A stretch of 64,000 nt of DNA from Heliocidaris tuberculata (Eukaryota > Echinodermata > Echinoidea > Camarodonta > Echinometridae), in assembly GCA_025618425.1 (NCBI GenBank), contig CM046833.1:35500467-35564466 (forward strand), read 5' to 3'. Both the position numbers and the translations under genes were made by a program. Positions within the stretch are counted from its first letter, which is position 1. Each line of letters opens with the position of its first letter. Below the pieces are notes generated by a model, which worked only from the letters and a program-made list of their open reading frames with translations, searched no databases and was not told the origin of the DNA. Of the stretch, positions 33,520 through 46,197 are shown piece by piece.

Positions 33520-35400
33520 GAACAAAGATGTTTAGGTTCACTTACTGGACAATGCGTTCAATTTTCACAATTTGTTGGGGGTCGTTCATCAAATTTGCAT
33601 CTCGAACATCGAGAAGTGTTATGTAGAACCTCAAGTACAGGTCCATGGTCAGAATATATCAGCCTTGACCGGTCTATAGTCAATTGGTGGCGTTGTAGGC
33701 GCTCACCAGTAATCATACTCCATATACGCTCACAAATGAGAAATAAACAAAATAAATCATGAAAAATAAGTGTTAGTAGTAACACACTCTTTGTGCACAT
33801 ACTATAAGAAAATTATGTATCATTGAATTTCTGTGAATTTCCTTCTACAATTGCATGATCTTTGGTACGGGTCGAAAGGGGGATCACCGAAATTTGCAGG
33901 ATCTAATTACTGTTGTGCGGCCTATAAAAAACGTGAGAAGAAATGTTAATAGCAAAAAAAAAATAAAGCAAAAGCAATTTTCAGTACACGTAAATGTAAA
34001 ATGTAGAAGAAGAAAAAAAAAGACAACAAGGAAAAAGAAAGTGGCGTGGCTAATGTGACTAGACATAATTCTTAATGGCAGGAAGTCTTTACATCAAAAT
34101 AATGAAGCCACTGACGTTATTTTCTCACCATAGAACTGCATTTGGAAAGCTCGAAAATAAAAATCACGATCATTTTCTTCTGACAATGGATATTTCCTTT
34201 TAAAGAGAAGGGAATAGCACTGAAAAAAAAGTCTCGATCCTCCAAATTCTTATCCTGCGTTTATTCTGATCCTTTCACGAATTATTATAATAATTTGTTC
34301 CTTATTTTCCATCGAAAAACCAGTTTTCCTTAGTCAAAGTAAGACTGGATGTTTTGGGGGAGGGGAAGGGATGGAACGGGGTAAAAGCAGAAAATATTTT
34401 CACAACCACCTTTGGGCAGTTTTAAGAGACCATGTATTTTGTTTGTTTGTATTTCAATTAATGACCATTATTTATCATTTATTAGGCCGTCGCTTGTCAT
34501 CGTCATCATGCACTGCATGAATTCAGCAAAATGATAATGATAGTAATCTTGTTTTAATTAGTGCCAAATACATCTGCCATGTATCTGAGCGCTTTACAGA
34601 TATATCATCTTCTTTTCCTTTTTTTTTTTTTTTAATTTATAAACAAACACAAAAACGTGTACGTGACATTCGATTCACCCAACAATGGGGGCAGCTATGT
34701 AGTAGTACCCAAGCTTCACCGAATATTCTTGAGAGTGCGCAGAACAATTTAACCCGTTAACTACTGAATTCTCTAACTCTAATATAGGCTTAATACAAGG
34801 GCCTCCCGGTTGATAATGATGAACTCCTTTGGACAGACTCTTGAGATACTCGAGACATCGGAAGCAAAGGCTTAATAAAGTATTGGTTTAGAATCCACAG
34901 ACTCTGACTCATCTCATATCACATGTCATTTCTTATTGTCTTTTTCGTCACGTGAAAGACACCGTAATGTCATTCGTCGCTCCCGTCTCGATCCACTGCT
35001 GGGGAATTCGCTCCTGCTTCGGAAAGTCCTCACTAGCTTACAGATCCGGTAGTTTATTCCATTTGAAATCAAAGACGGTTTTATATTGGGAAGAAATCAG
35101 TACCAACCCCTTCCCACATAATCAACATAGTCACAGTATGTTTTATCTACCCAGACATCATGATTAATTTTTGCTGTTTTCAACGATTCCAGCCCCATCC
35201 CCACTCCCCCCCCCACCCCTTCCAGACTCTTTAAGATCTGCCCTTAAATATCTAACATTTTGCCTTGCGGCTTTTTGGAGAAATCAATTTATTTAAAGTA
35301 AACTAGGTGTTTGTCACTTTGAGGACGTCTCATGGCCGGTGGAGTTATTACTTTTACCCAAAAAAATGATGAATACAATTATCAGTATAGCATATAAAGC
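33520..35400. other. No gene seen
   Basis: ORFs of 60-80 codons occur on both strands but none has paired splice signals or recognisable peptide motifs. Short A and T homopolymers only. Confidence 0.4.
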
Positions 35401-35455
35401 CCCCCCCCCCCCACACACACACACACACACTTTTTTTGTTTTTCAAAACTCACGT

Positions 35456-35485
<30 letters not shown>
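35401..35485. repeat. Poly-C and two (CA)n tracts
   Basis: About 12 C, then ACACAC, a T-rich spacer, and a second ACACAC tract ending in TATATA. Confidence 0.9.
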
Positions 35486-35486
<1 letters not shown>

Positions 35487-36526
35487 ATTGTTTTTGTTTG
35501 TTTCTGAGACATCAGCGTTTTGAGTGAATAACACAATAAGCAAATGATAAGTTATACAGGTGAAGAAAAACATATATCGAAAAATAACAGCTCTTTATTT
35601 TAGAGATATGTATGTCAGACCGGCTGGACGGATAATTCTAAATCGTGTGTGATTTTTATCTGTTGTAAGACTTTGAATAGGGGAATCGATTGATTTTGCT
35701 TTCGGAAAACAGTTTTTTTTTTCTCCTAAACAAACACACTTTAAAGGGAAGACGAGTCAATGAACTCCAAGCTTGTAACCATACACGACAGCTTCCTGAT
35801 CTAAAATTGAACGATAAAAACAGTTGGTAAAACGGTTAGCTTGTTATTTCAAAGGTTCGTTAAAAAAATACAATAATTTTTGACCCCCCCCCCCCCCACA
35901 CACCTTAAAAGAAATATAGCCCCTTATCATAATTTTGAATACCGAGCCTTTGATACATATTTATTCTTAACACTTTGCCATCATGGTCTTAAAAGTAATG
36001 AAAATACATGTATGTTTGCATCAGTGTTTGTAAAGAATTATCAACGTTTGCATGATTTAATTCGTGAAAATTTAGTGCTCCTTTCAAATATAGGGAGTAT
36101 GTGAATTTCATAATTGCTGTGCGAATAATTATAAAAATCTTTGATTTGGACAAAGTGATGCATTATCTAAATCGCTTACTAATCAGACTGTCCAGTTCTC
36201 AACGAGCCTCACCTGTTGAGTGTAGAAATACTGACCCATTACGTCCTCGTAATGATTCCTTTTCCATCGCAATCTGTCTGTGGTTTTAAAAATGAAAACA
36301 TGTCTGAGATCAGCTTCATTGTTGTCTATGATAAATGAAAAACAAAATCAGACGTCATTATGTTTTTTAAAAAGTTACACTGATCGATTGCTGGAAAGTT
36401 TGTAAGTTGTTTACTATAACTTGATCTATTTTGAACATATCTTGAACTTTAAAGATGATGCCGAGTACGCCCACTGATCATTTATTGCATTATGAAGGAC
36501 ACTGTCGTTTCTGAATGTTCTACTAG
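35486..36526. other. Poly-C at 35884; unplaced ORFs
   Basis: A poly-C run (35884-35897) is followed by an open stretch (35905-36104) reading ...LKSNENTCMFASVF and VKNYQRLHDLIRENLVLL..., which looks more protein-like than its surroundings but has no acceptor and ends at TGA. I cannot assign it. Confidence 0.35.
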
Positions 36527-36582
36527 GTAGTAAACATGACAAATACTTCATTACTAAGTTTCGGAATCATATTTAGATCAAA
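36527..36582 (+). CDS. Micro-exon gene, possible exon
   Basis: The acceptor TTTCTGAATGTTCTACTAG and donor AAA/GTGAGT bound 56 bases that read VVNMTNTSLLSFGIIFRS plus two bases. Entry in phase 0 matches exon 23927-23977. Exit in phase 2 matches the terminal exon at 49483 (AA+G gives Lys). The peptide is moderately hydrophobic. The long distance to both neighbours (about 12.5 and 12.9 kb) leaves room for missed exons. Phase agreement on both sides is the main support. Confidence 0.35.
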
Positions 36583-37424
<842 letters not shown>

Positions 37425-39045
37425 GTGGCTTATTTATGTCCGTCACGTTGTTAACAAAGGTATCACCTTAATACCAGAACACAGTCTTATCTTTAAGTGA
37501 TAGAAAAAGCATTAATTCTTATGTTTGTTTATTTTTTTTAAATCTCGCTACTTGTGAATTGATTTCATGTCAAATAATGTGTAAGACAGAAACAGAAAGT
37601 TTTTTCGACACTCAATTATAAACATATAAATAAAACATATCTATATATATTTTTTTTTTCAAGTTTTCGACATTCAAGTTGCATTAGGACTGCATAAAAA
37701 GGGTGGGCGCCCGATCTACAACCTACAATATTTACAATCGTTGCAAAACTTGCCTGTCCATAGTTCTCTAATGATTGTCGGGTTGAGGTTTTCGCACATG
37801 CGGTTAATTTCATTCGAAAAAGGAAAACATGCGATATATCCACCAGTTTTGTTTTGTTTTTTTTGTTGTTGTTGTTTTTTTTTGTCAATGTCAGAGAGAT
37901 AACTGAGAATGATATTCAATTCATGAAAGTGAAATGAAATAATGGAAACATAGGATAACTTTTATATCATTTTAAAGTGTATATGATATATGTATATGAC
38001 CACAACTGCCCTATATTATGATACTTTTGATATAACTTGACCCCTTTAAAGGTGGGGCAGGGGACAAACACCGATTACTCATAAAATTCTGATCCTAAAG
38101 GTGCGTGGGGAAGCGCAGAGAGATGTTTCGTATATGATGTCCACCCCTCCCCACCTCCGTTTCCTTCCCTCGAGTGAGAGAGTGGTACAGGTGAATTTCA
38201 GATGGGGCCGAAAGAAAATCGGATCATGCCAATATCTGTGGACTCCCAGAGCAAGATTGAGTGCAATGTAATTCGTTGAAATAGAGGGGAAGGGGGTCTT
38301 TACTTGGTGACTCCTCCCCCCCCCCCCCCCACCCCCTCTTCCTGATGAAGGAGAAAGAAAGAAGGTTAACTGATGTTTTTTCCCCTGAATTGGGAAGGAA
38401 GAGCTGAAGAGAGGTTTATTTTCTGGCCCCTAAAATTGGCAATGAAAGAAGACCAAAAAAAATATTCAGATAATCATATTAATAATAAAATTCTGGATTT
38501 ATATAGTGCCTAATAATCTAAGTTAAAGAAGGTGAAATACTTCAGAAATTTTACTTTACTTACAAAGAAAATTCGGGAGTGTAATTTGACTAATTCTAGA
38601 GAACTTATGGAATAAACGCGTTGAGCTTCTTCGAGGGAGGAGGTGAATATTTCATTTCATTGACCCCTGATAGACATGACAGATGAAGGGGGATAACCGA
38701 CTCTCTTTTGACCCCTTTAATAGGTGAAGAAATCTCACCTGGTTCTCTCATAAATTTCGTTGACACCTGAAAGAAAAGGGGAAGGGGAAAGCTTCATCTC
38801 TCATTCACGCTCCAAGGCCCTCTATTTATCGGCTTCACACCTCGGGTTTCCTGTATTTTCCAAGCCACAACATGGATACGCCGTTGAGTGAGACATCTTA
38901 TCATAAACATGAGATTATGTAAAGGCTGATGAGTGAGATGGGCGATGCGTTTGCCAAGATGATGTGCCCCCTAATGTATGGTGGTGTAGAAGGAAAAAAA
39001 AATTAGAAATAACATAAAGTGGGTCAAAGGGGATTCGTTTTAATC

Positions 39046-39049
<4 letters not shown>
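37425..39049. other. No gene seen; poly-C at 38317-38331
   Basis: Short poly-T and C runs, otherwise no repeat boundary, exon pair or RNA gene that I can support. Confidence 0.4.

Positions 39050-39102
<53 letters not shown>
39050..39102. repeat. (CT)n microsatellite
   Basis: About 26 perfect CT units. A run of about 16 C follows at 39200-39216. Confidence 0.95.
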
Positions 39103-39105
<3 letters not shown>

Positions 39106-39742
39106 CTCTATGATTCATCTCTGTAGAAGAACTTTATAGTTATCTGCATTTTCTAATAATCATTCACATTGTTAATTATCAATACGGTATATATTCTCTC
39201 CCCCCCCCCCCCCCCCTCCTCCAGTTTACTTCCAAAAAGAAGCAGGGACGCTAACCAACAAGCTCTGTTTTTTCAACAAGGTTCTGATGACTTATTTACA
39301 TAGATATTATCGCTGGGAATTATCCTTTGTAATTTCTTCCAATTTATTCTATCTTCATTCTCTACATTTGTGTCATCGAAATTGTTATGAAACTTGATCG
39401 TTCGATGTAAAAAAAAAAATTTTAAAAACCCAAATCACTTCAATTTTTTTAAAAAATGAAGAAAAGGGAAAAGGAAAACTTTAACTCCCGTCCTTCTGTG
39501 TTACTTTGCTACAAGCCAACAACGAATGTCATTAAATTGCTCAATTTCGTGATAAAATTGCATGAATTTAATTTACTTCAATTTTGTGTACACCATATAG
39601 TTTCATAGCTATAGATTTTGAAACAAGCCATTAGCTGTCATTTTGTACAAGTTGCATTCATTGTTATTGGGAGCAAATGAAAGGTTCATTAGCCAATGAT
39701 CCACATGTACACCTTATTGGGTTTCAATGCAAAACATTCTAA

Positions 39743-40204
39743 ATATGAAGAGCTTAATTCCAAAAGGAGCTAAAAGCATTTTTGACCGAAATTGATTTTT
39801 AAAGATAAATAGGTGCATCTCAGACATGGGAATCAAATTTTAACTGTCAACAAATAAACATCAGAAAAGATGTAAAATTACTCTTCTATCAATATTAATG
39901 TGTTTCCTGTTGAATTATAATAGTTAAACGTCTCTAAATGTGCAGAAATAGATATTTGACTTAGGTTTCATTCCAAAAGGAGCTAAATCCATGGAAATTA
40001 AGATCGTAAACATTTCTTTAAAATTGAAATTAATTGCTAGATTTTTAAAAACATGATTGAATTAATCTAAGACAATAGCTCTATCATATAGATATCAAAA
40101 TAAAGTAACAGTGGACAAGGGAAGTGGTAAATCAAAAAAACCTTAATTCACTAAAAAAATGCTAAATGTGGATTTAGCTCCTTTTTGAATGAAACTCTTC
40201 ATAT
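39743..40204. mobile_element. Candidate MITE with CAAAAGGAGCTAAA ends
   Basis: ATATGAAGAGCTTAATTCCA with AAAGGAGCTAAAAGCATTTT (39743-39783) is inverted at 40160-40204 (TTTAGCTCCTTTTTGAATGA ... CTTCATAT). A third, direct copy of TTCCAAAAGGAGCTAAA lies inside at about 39969. The arms are imperfect and there is no coding capacity. No target duplication was recognised. Confidence 0.5.
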
Positions 40205-41519
40205 GCTGATGTTACGATCGTTAGTCATCGTAATGTGACATCCATTTAAAAAATAAGAACAAATGAAAGGACATTTCTTTTCAGAGATATTTTGAGGTAC
40301 ATGTATTGGCTTTACATAAAGTTTATTTTCTTTTCCGACGATCCACTTATTTTCCTTTCTCATAGTTTTAAAATGAAATAAACGAAATCTATATTGGATG
40401 TTTCGCTTAATCATAACCGATAAACCTTGCTCTTTTATGTTTTCTTTATTTTTGATTTTTATAAAAAGCTATCACAATTTAGTATAAGCGGGCCCTAAGT
40501 GGTGATAAGGGGGTGTAAATAGGGATCTCTGACACACTCAATCAGTCAAATCATTAGGTTAAAAACGACTTCCGGAGCCGGTAGGGGTGCAAACTGGACG
40601 TATACCAGTCAGTCAGTGGTAGGAGGGGTGTGGTGAGGGGGCACGCGCTATGTTTGCCAGCTTTATGAAGATTAAGTCAGGAAACAAAGGCAACGGTGAT
40701 GACGTATATACGCTAATGCGGTCGCGTGCCTGTAAATTATCATCTAATTACCCGGCAAATATGCAGAGATGTTGAAACAATTTCGCAGTTTTTAAAAAAA
40801 TGTAGAGATGAACAGAGAAAATCGAAAAGAAAGAATAAATCATAAACAAAATGTTTCACTTTACGTATTTCTCATCATTTCACTACTTATGTATGGCATC
40901 GGAAAGATTATCGTTGCAAAGGCATTTATTATCCGTAGTACTTCTTAGGATATCAATAAATACATAGCTCTCCCGGTGTTTTCCCCCTTCATCTGAACCG
41001 ATACATCAGTCACGTCCTTGGCAATGTATTTGAAGGGTATGAAATATTTACAAATCTGAACTGAATTGGCACAAATACATAGAGATCAAAACTAAATTTA
41101 CCATTCGGAGCAAGCTGGATAGGACGGTGAATTCTTAGGAGAAAATCATTTGGTATTGCCAGACCACAGCGAGAAGACATTTTAAGCATCCAAACGACAT
41201 TCTAACGTCATACCCTGTTTAAACCCTTTTAACAAGCGCTTTAACTTCTCCACCTGCATTCACAGCAGAAGAAAATATGCAAACATTGATTTTCATGATC
41301 ATTCATGGCTTTGAGGTCATTTGTTTATCGCAGAATTTTGTAAATGGATTTCAAGGAAATACAACGTCAAGTGCGTCAACTAGAGGAATACTATTGTTCA
41401 GAATAAAGATGGAGATTACTTAGTGCTTATTTTTGTCTGGGAATTAAAGAACAATATGCTTCTAAGGGCTACAGACTAGCAGTCAGAGGGACTTAGAGCA
41501 CAGAAAAGCGAAGGGTTCG
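40205..41519. other. No gene seen
   Basis: No splice-bounded ORF. AT-rich, with one GC-richer patch at 40560-40720 that holds nothing recognisable. Confidence 0.4.
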
Positions 41520-41860
41520 ACGAGACCACCCCCCGCCCAAAAAAAATAAAATAGATAAATAAATAAATTAATAAAATAAAATTAATTAATTAATTAATTA
41601 AAAAATAAAAAATAAAATGATAATGATAAGTAATTTATTGATCAATTAACTTAATGATGATGATAAGAATATTAGTAATAAGAACAATAAGAACAACAAT
41701 AATAACAAACACAACAACAATGATAATAAAAAAAATTGGTGATGATAAATATAATGATGATGATGATGATATTGATAACAATAATAAAAATAATGATAAT
41801 AATAATAATAATAATAATGATGATGATGATAATAAATCAATAAACATTTTTTTTTCTTTA
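41520..41860. repeat. A-rich and GAT/AAT simple sequence
   Basis: AAATAAAT and TTAA units (41540-41620) are followed by interrupted GAT and AAT triplets to 41837. A run of 13 G follows at about 41922-41934. Confidence 0.9.
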
Positions 41861-42226
41861 AAGAAATATATGATATTATTGATAACAGAATAAAAAAACA
41901 AAATACGGGACTAAAATAACTGGGGGGGGGGGGGCTCTATACAACTAGTCTACGCTATTTCGAAGTTGAAGATCACACTTGGTATCAAGTGAAGTCTTAA
42001 TACGTACACAAGAACCAAAAACCATGACCTTGATCAACACCGTCTATAAAATTTTAAGAAATCATGCAAATAGATACTAGGGCACTTGATTTTTCTAAGA
42101 AGACATATTGTATAGCTGATAAGTGATTTTGTAATCTGGAGCTCCACAATAACAGAGTCATCACCATGATCACACTGGGCATTCGTTTCTGGTTCTTGTT
42201 GGTTCTAAACGTCATGTATATAAATA

Positions 42227-42365
42227 CCCCTGTCACACAGCCTGACCCTATCCAAAGCGACATGTAACAGACAAAATTTAGGCCATTCGAGTTGATGTAA
42301 GTTTTTGTTCGGTCAGGTATCGGTCTGGTATCGGTCTGGTATCGGTCTCCTCTGTGTGACCGGGG
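42227..42365. mobile_element. 139-bp MITE (CCCCTGTCACACAG ends)
   Basis: The left end CCCCTGTCACACAG and right end CTGTGTGACCGGGG are inverted. Near the right end GGTATCGGTCT is repeated three times in tandem. It is flanked on both sides by copies of TTCTAAACGTCATGT (42203-42217 and 42372-42386), suggesting the insertion lies in or caused a local duplication. No target duplication of standard size is clear. Confidence 0.65.
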
Positions 42366-42385
42366 TTTGGTTTCTAAACGTCATG

Positions 42386-43180
42386 TTGCGTGTACAGAGG
42401 ATGTGAGCTGTTTGCACCGTTGCTGATGTTATTCATGGTATTGTGTTCCTGACATGATAATGGGTCTGGATTTCTTGGTAGGCCTAAACTGCCAACAAAG
42501 GCCACTCAAAACAATGAGTCACACTCGGTCAAGTTCAAAACCGGTATGACAGATGATAACTGCTCTCAGCAGGTTAATCCTACCTTTCTTCAAATATGGC
42601 TCTTTTTCATAAAAGGGGTGTTGAAATATTAAGTGGTTATTTGTCCAAAGTGTTCGATTCATTACAAAAATGGATTTAACTAAAAATAAAAATCTGTCAA
42701 TATGTCTTTAAGTTTGACATTTCCTTGTTAAGGGTTACGAAGCGCACACCGGAAACAACAACCCCCCCCCCCAAAAAAAAAAAGGGGGAAGAAAGAAATA
42801 AAGAAAAAAGAAAGAGGAGGCTAAATACATATTTCAAGGAAAATTTTTGCCTGAAACTTTATTTTTTCTAAAGCACTTTCAAGATAAATGTATATTTATG
42901 CATAGTTCTGCAATACTGTCGTGGATCAATGAATTTATATAGCTTACTCCCTGTCGGCATATAGATCTAGAGGTCTAACGTTAGAAGCAGTTAGCCCAAG
43001 TCTTTCTTCGGTATCTATTATTGACAGACAAATACGGATGACGAAGGGAGAATAACGGAAAACAATACGAAAGCTGTTTATAAAATAGTTTGATATTTAA
43101 TTTTTGTGTATATAGCGATCAAAATCCAGATTGCACGCACCGTGTTGCTCAGAGCCACCAAAGTGGACCGGGGTTAGCAG
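42386..43180. other. No gene seen; poly-C/poly-A at 42762-42784
   Basis: A run of C followed by A at about 42762-42784. Otherwise nothing recognisable. Confidence 0.4.
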
Positions 43181-43184
43181 GTTT

Positions 43185-43290
43185 ACCATTTGGGCTTTCT
43201 CAGCATTGAAGGAATTCATGTCGAGGTTCCTATTTACTACACCTGGGTCGAGCGTGGCAGAGTTGGATTAAACATCTTGCCAAACATTGC
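43185..43290 (-). mobile_element. SINE body fragment
   Basis: On the minus strand it reads TGGCAAGATGTTTAATCCAA, CTGCCACGCTCGACCCAGGT and GTAGTAAATAGGAA. This matches the body of the tRNA-derived SINEs at 52062 and 62289 (TTGGCAAGACATTAATC; TTTGCCACTCTCGACC). The tRNA head is absent. Confidence 0.5.
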
Positions 43291-43308
43291 ATTCACTCTC
43301 CTCCCCCT

Positions 43309-43309
<1 letters not shown>

Positions 43310-43356
<47 letters not shown>
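43310..43356. repeat. Poly-C and (TC)n tract
   Basis: C run followed by about 18 TC units. Confidence 0.95.
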
Positions 43357-43358
<2 letters not shown>

Positions 43359-43849
43359 ATATCATGTATATAGGGTTGATTTAAGGAGGGTAGATTTTCA
43401 GCTACACGACCGATTCTTTATCACAATGAGAGATAATATAATAATTGTAGAAATAAGATTTTAAAGAAACAAGACTTTTAGTATTGAAAGTCATGTTATA
43501 TTCTTTGGTATTGAAAACTGCTGACGAAATTGACAGCATAGAAAACATAAAATAGTACACAGAGGAATGTGGAGATGAAAACGTTACAAGTTTACAAGTT
43601 GTAAAATATCCACTCTTTTATGTTAATCCAATGAGACATGAAAAAAAATAGATTCAAAAGGAAATCATTGCTTCATTCAGCTAAATGAAACTTTAAATAG
43701 TGAGTTACGTACATACACTGTGACTGTTTTAGGTATAATGTGTCAGAACCTTTTGAAATTGTCTGCTATATTTAATAAAACTTAATATTTTCTGTGTGTA
43801 CATACTTTTCTCAAACTGAGCTCAAGGATATAATGACAGTCATCCTTAC

Positions 43850-43890
43850 CATTTGAAACAAATAGCAGTGGAAATAGAACAAGAAGGAAA
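43850..43890 (-). CDS. Weak minus-strand exon candidate
   Basis: On the minus strand the acceptor CCTCCCTCATTTCCACATGCAG and the donor AAATG/GTAAGG bound 41 bases. All three frames are open; one is strongly hydrophobic (FLLVLFPLLFVSN). It is downstream on that strand of a donor at 44360, so the two could belong to one transcript. The evidence is splice-site quality alone. Confidence 0.2.
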
Positions 43891-44186
43891 CTGCATGTGG
43901 AAATGAGGGAGGCGGATAATATATCGACTATAATCTTAAAGATTTTTAGAAATGCATTATAGGAATAAAAGAAAAATAAGTCCGAATGATATACATAGCT
44001 AGAATCTATATAGAAACTTGAGAAATTTAGAGGAAGAAGGCGAAGCAGAGAGGGAGAGAGAGATACAGACAGATTAAGAAAGCTCGAAAAAAAAAATTAA
44101 ATGCGGTGATTCTTAAAAGGCATTGCTCAAAACGAGATAATTAGCTGCTCCTAATTGTGTCTATGTCTGAGATTTTAAGATTGCAG

Positions 44187-44222
44187 ACTTTTTTGGCTTC
44201 TCGCAAATTGGACCAAAGAAAG
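44187..44222 (+). CDS. Weak plus-strand exon candidate
   Basis: A TTGCAG acceptor with a poor pyrimidine tract and the donor AAAG/GTAAAA bound 36 bases. All frames are open. The phase 2 reading (LFWLLANWTKE) would fit between exons 36527-36582 and 49483-49585 without disturbing frame. Low support. Confidence 0.2.
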
Positions 44223-44359
44223 GTAAAATTAAGATGAAACTAAACTCAAACTACGAGAACAAAACAACGCACAAAAGTCGGAAGTTGATGGTTAGAGGAC
44301 ACCTTATTCTGACCTCGTCCAAAAGATTCGTTTCCACTGTAACGAAAAGCAGAACTTAC

Positions 44360-44560
44360 CTTGTCGGAAGTGTAAAAAGTTACACGACTAAGCTTGCGTG
44401 CATCCGTCCGCGCACAACGTTGGAAAGAAAAGAACGCGCACTGCAGGATTCTAAACGCGAGGTATATTTGCAGTTATGGGAACAATGCTTTTATCTGATG
44501 CACACACGCACGCGTAGTGCAAGCGCCTGGCCTGGCACACGCCATGCTAATTGGGCTACT
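44360..44560 (-). promoter_or_regulatory. CpG-rich start-region candidate, minus
   Basis: This ~200-base stretch is CpG-rich compared with its surroundings (GCGCGCAC, ACGCACGCG, CCGTCCGCGC). On the minus strand it leads into a very good donor ACAAG/GTAAGT at 44360. That pattern fits a promoter with a 5' UTR exon. The 163-codon plus-strand ORF across it is the longest non-repetitive ORF in the window, but it has no recognisable motif and may exist only because the GC-rich stretch has few stops. Confidence 0.25.
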
Positions 44561-44997
44561 CTCGTAGCTCAACGATACAGATTGGAGTTGACTTATTACA
44601 TGTCATTTTCCTTTCGTCACCTTTGTATTATAGACCTAAATGAAAATGAAAGAAGAAAAAGAGAAGTACAGCCAAGTATTTTTTTCTTCAGTAAGTATTA
44701 TTCTTTGCTTTATTCCCTTCTTTAATTTTTTCTCTTTCTCTTTCTCTTATTTTTTTTCCTTATCACTTTTTATTGAAAATAAATTCCCTTGGTTTGTTTT
44801 GCGCCAGTGCCGCATCGGAGCTATACCAACACTTAGATATTTACTCTGAAATACCTTGAAGTTTATTACATAAAACTCATGCCAAATACATCGTTGGTAT
44901 AAACTAGGGTATCTGAGAAGTATCCCTGTTGGATGAAATGCTATCACGTGAACCTCAAAAAATTTGTTGTGCTTGCGCGCAGGCGTGCCGAACAAGT

Positions 44998-44998
<1 letters not shown>

Positions 44999-45053
<55 letters not shown>
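44999..45053 (-). repeat. 55-base poly-T (poly-A on minus)
   Basis: An uninterrupted T homopolymer. On the minus strand it is a poly-A tail directly after ...GTGTTCTGATTATA, as expected at the 3' end of a retroposed sequence lying at 45054-45550. Confidence 0.9.
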
Positions 45054-45058
<5 letters not shown>

Positions 45059-45169
45059 CAGAACACTCTGGAAACGTTGAATTCGTCAATTCATTATCTT
45101 GTCAAGAGGACTACAGGCCCAAGAGATCGGCAATGTCGATCTCGTGTGCATTTTACTTCTAGAAACAGT

Positions 45170-45322
45170 TCAGAGGGTTCACCAGACCGACGACCCACTA
45201 GACCGACGACCCACCAGACAGACGACCCACCAGACCGACGACCCACCAGATCGACGACCCACCAGACCGACGACCCACCAGACCGACGACCCACCAGACC
45301 GACGACCCACCAGACCGATATT
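45170..45322. repeat. 15-bp minisatellite (ACCCACCAGACCGACG)
   Basis: Ten copies of a 15-base unit, CCGACGACCCACCAGA, with few changes. Related units in inverted orientation (TCGGTCTCGTGGGCTG, TCGGTCTAGTG) lie at 45461-45545. Open frames through it encode a DDPPDRRPT-type repeat but begin in poly-T and lack gene signals. Confidence 0.9.
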
Positions 45323-45550
45323 TTGCTGTCTTCCTATATGTGTTTCTGTGTTGCGTTGATCTCGTGAGCTGTTGGACTCATTGGCTGTCGGTCTTTTGGA
45401 CCTTAAGTAACTTTCTTTCTTCTTTTGGGGTCTATATTTTATCATGTGTTTCTTTGTTTTGTCGGTCTCGTGGGTTGTTGTTTTAGAGGGATGTCGGTCT
45501 AGTGAACATTTTGTCTATGTCGGTCTCGTGGGCTGTCGGTCTACCGGGAT
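45323..45550. repeat. Inverted, diverged minisatellite arm
   Basis: GTCGGTCTCGTGGG occurs three or four times at wider spacing. As reverse complement it matches the 45170-45322 unit. The whole 45054-45550 block followed by poly-A on the minus strand may be one retroposed element. Confidence 0.6.
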
Positions 45551-45857
45551 GACCCCCCTGGGGGCCATGAAGTATTACACAACTTGATATATCCTTGATA
45601 TATTCCTGATATATGGCATTAATACTTGTGATCGTTATTATCAGATTATACAGTCCTCAATTTTTACTATGTCTCTAATTTTATCGGGGTAACGGAAATA
45701 TTTGGTGGATGAAAAGGCAGAAAATAGGCCTCAGAATGAGGCGAATGGTGTTGGTGGAGGTCTTATCATATCCTTTCAAGTTGCCTTTCCCCTCTATTTC
45801 TCTTTATTTATTTTTTTGTTTTGGTCGTCTTTTTTGCCATTCAATTTTGGCATGACC

Positions 45858-45870
45858 CCTCCCCCCCCCC
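45858..45870. repeat. Poly-C with CACGCCACTG end
   Basis: C run followed by GTAATAACCACGCCACTG, the usual right end of the CAGGGGCGG family; the left end is not evident. Confidence 0.5.
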
Positions 45871-45945
45871 CTGCCCTCTGTAATAACCACGCCACTGTCC
45901 CTTAATAATCCATTACTAAGTTCTTGCTGATTTCTTAATAGTAAT

Positions 45946-46197
45946 ATGAGGCGTTTTTCTAACACATCTTTGACAGACACTTTCAAAGTTCCTATAGAGT
46001 TAGACAGATTCGCTTCTAGAGTAAATAACCCCATTTTTCCCAATATTTCATTGCTCTGCCGATATTTTACTAACTGCCCCTATCATGATCATGCCTATGC
46101 TGCATGTTCTGCTTTAGCTGCTTTCCCTAGCAACGTATTTACGATTGCTAAAACAGATTTTGATGAAAGTTTCCAAAATGTAGAAGCCGGTAAATGA
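45946..46197 (+). CDS. 83-codon ORF of unknown origin
   Basis: ATG to TGA, reading MRRFSNTSLTDTFKVPIELD, then RFASRVNNPIFPNISLLCRY..., with Cys and His (CRYFTNCPYHDHAYAACSA) in the middle and ...FQNVEAGK at the end. Amino-acid composition is that of an ordinary globular protein, unlike the simple-sequence ORFs. After the stop a second frame continues ...FIDVGERLVAVPNDIPPTP, as if a longer coding region had been broken. It may be a remnant of a mobile-element gene or a retrocopy. No family is recognised. Confidence 0.3.
   Translation: MRRFSNTSLTDTFKVPIELDRFASRVNNPIFPNISLLCRYFTNCPYHDHAYAACSALAAFPSNVFTIAKTDFDESFQNVEAGK

Noticed and set aside
44234..44725. 163-codon plus-strand ORF, longest without simple repeats
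   Set aside because: It has no recognisable motif and no good start context, and it crosses a CpG-rich patch with few stops and ends in a T-rich tract. It overlaps a better antisense donor.
45099..45359. DDPPDRRPT repeat protein or CRISPR-like array
   Set aside because: The 15-bp units are contiguous tandem repeats without spacers, in eukaryotic DNA. The ORFs begin in poly-T and have no gene context.
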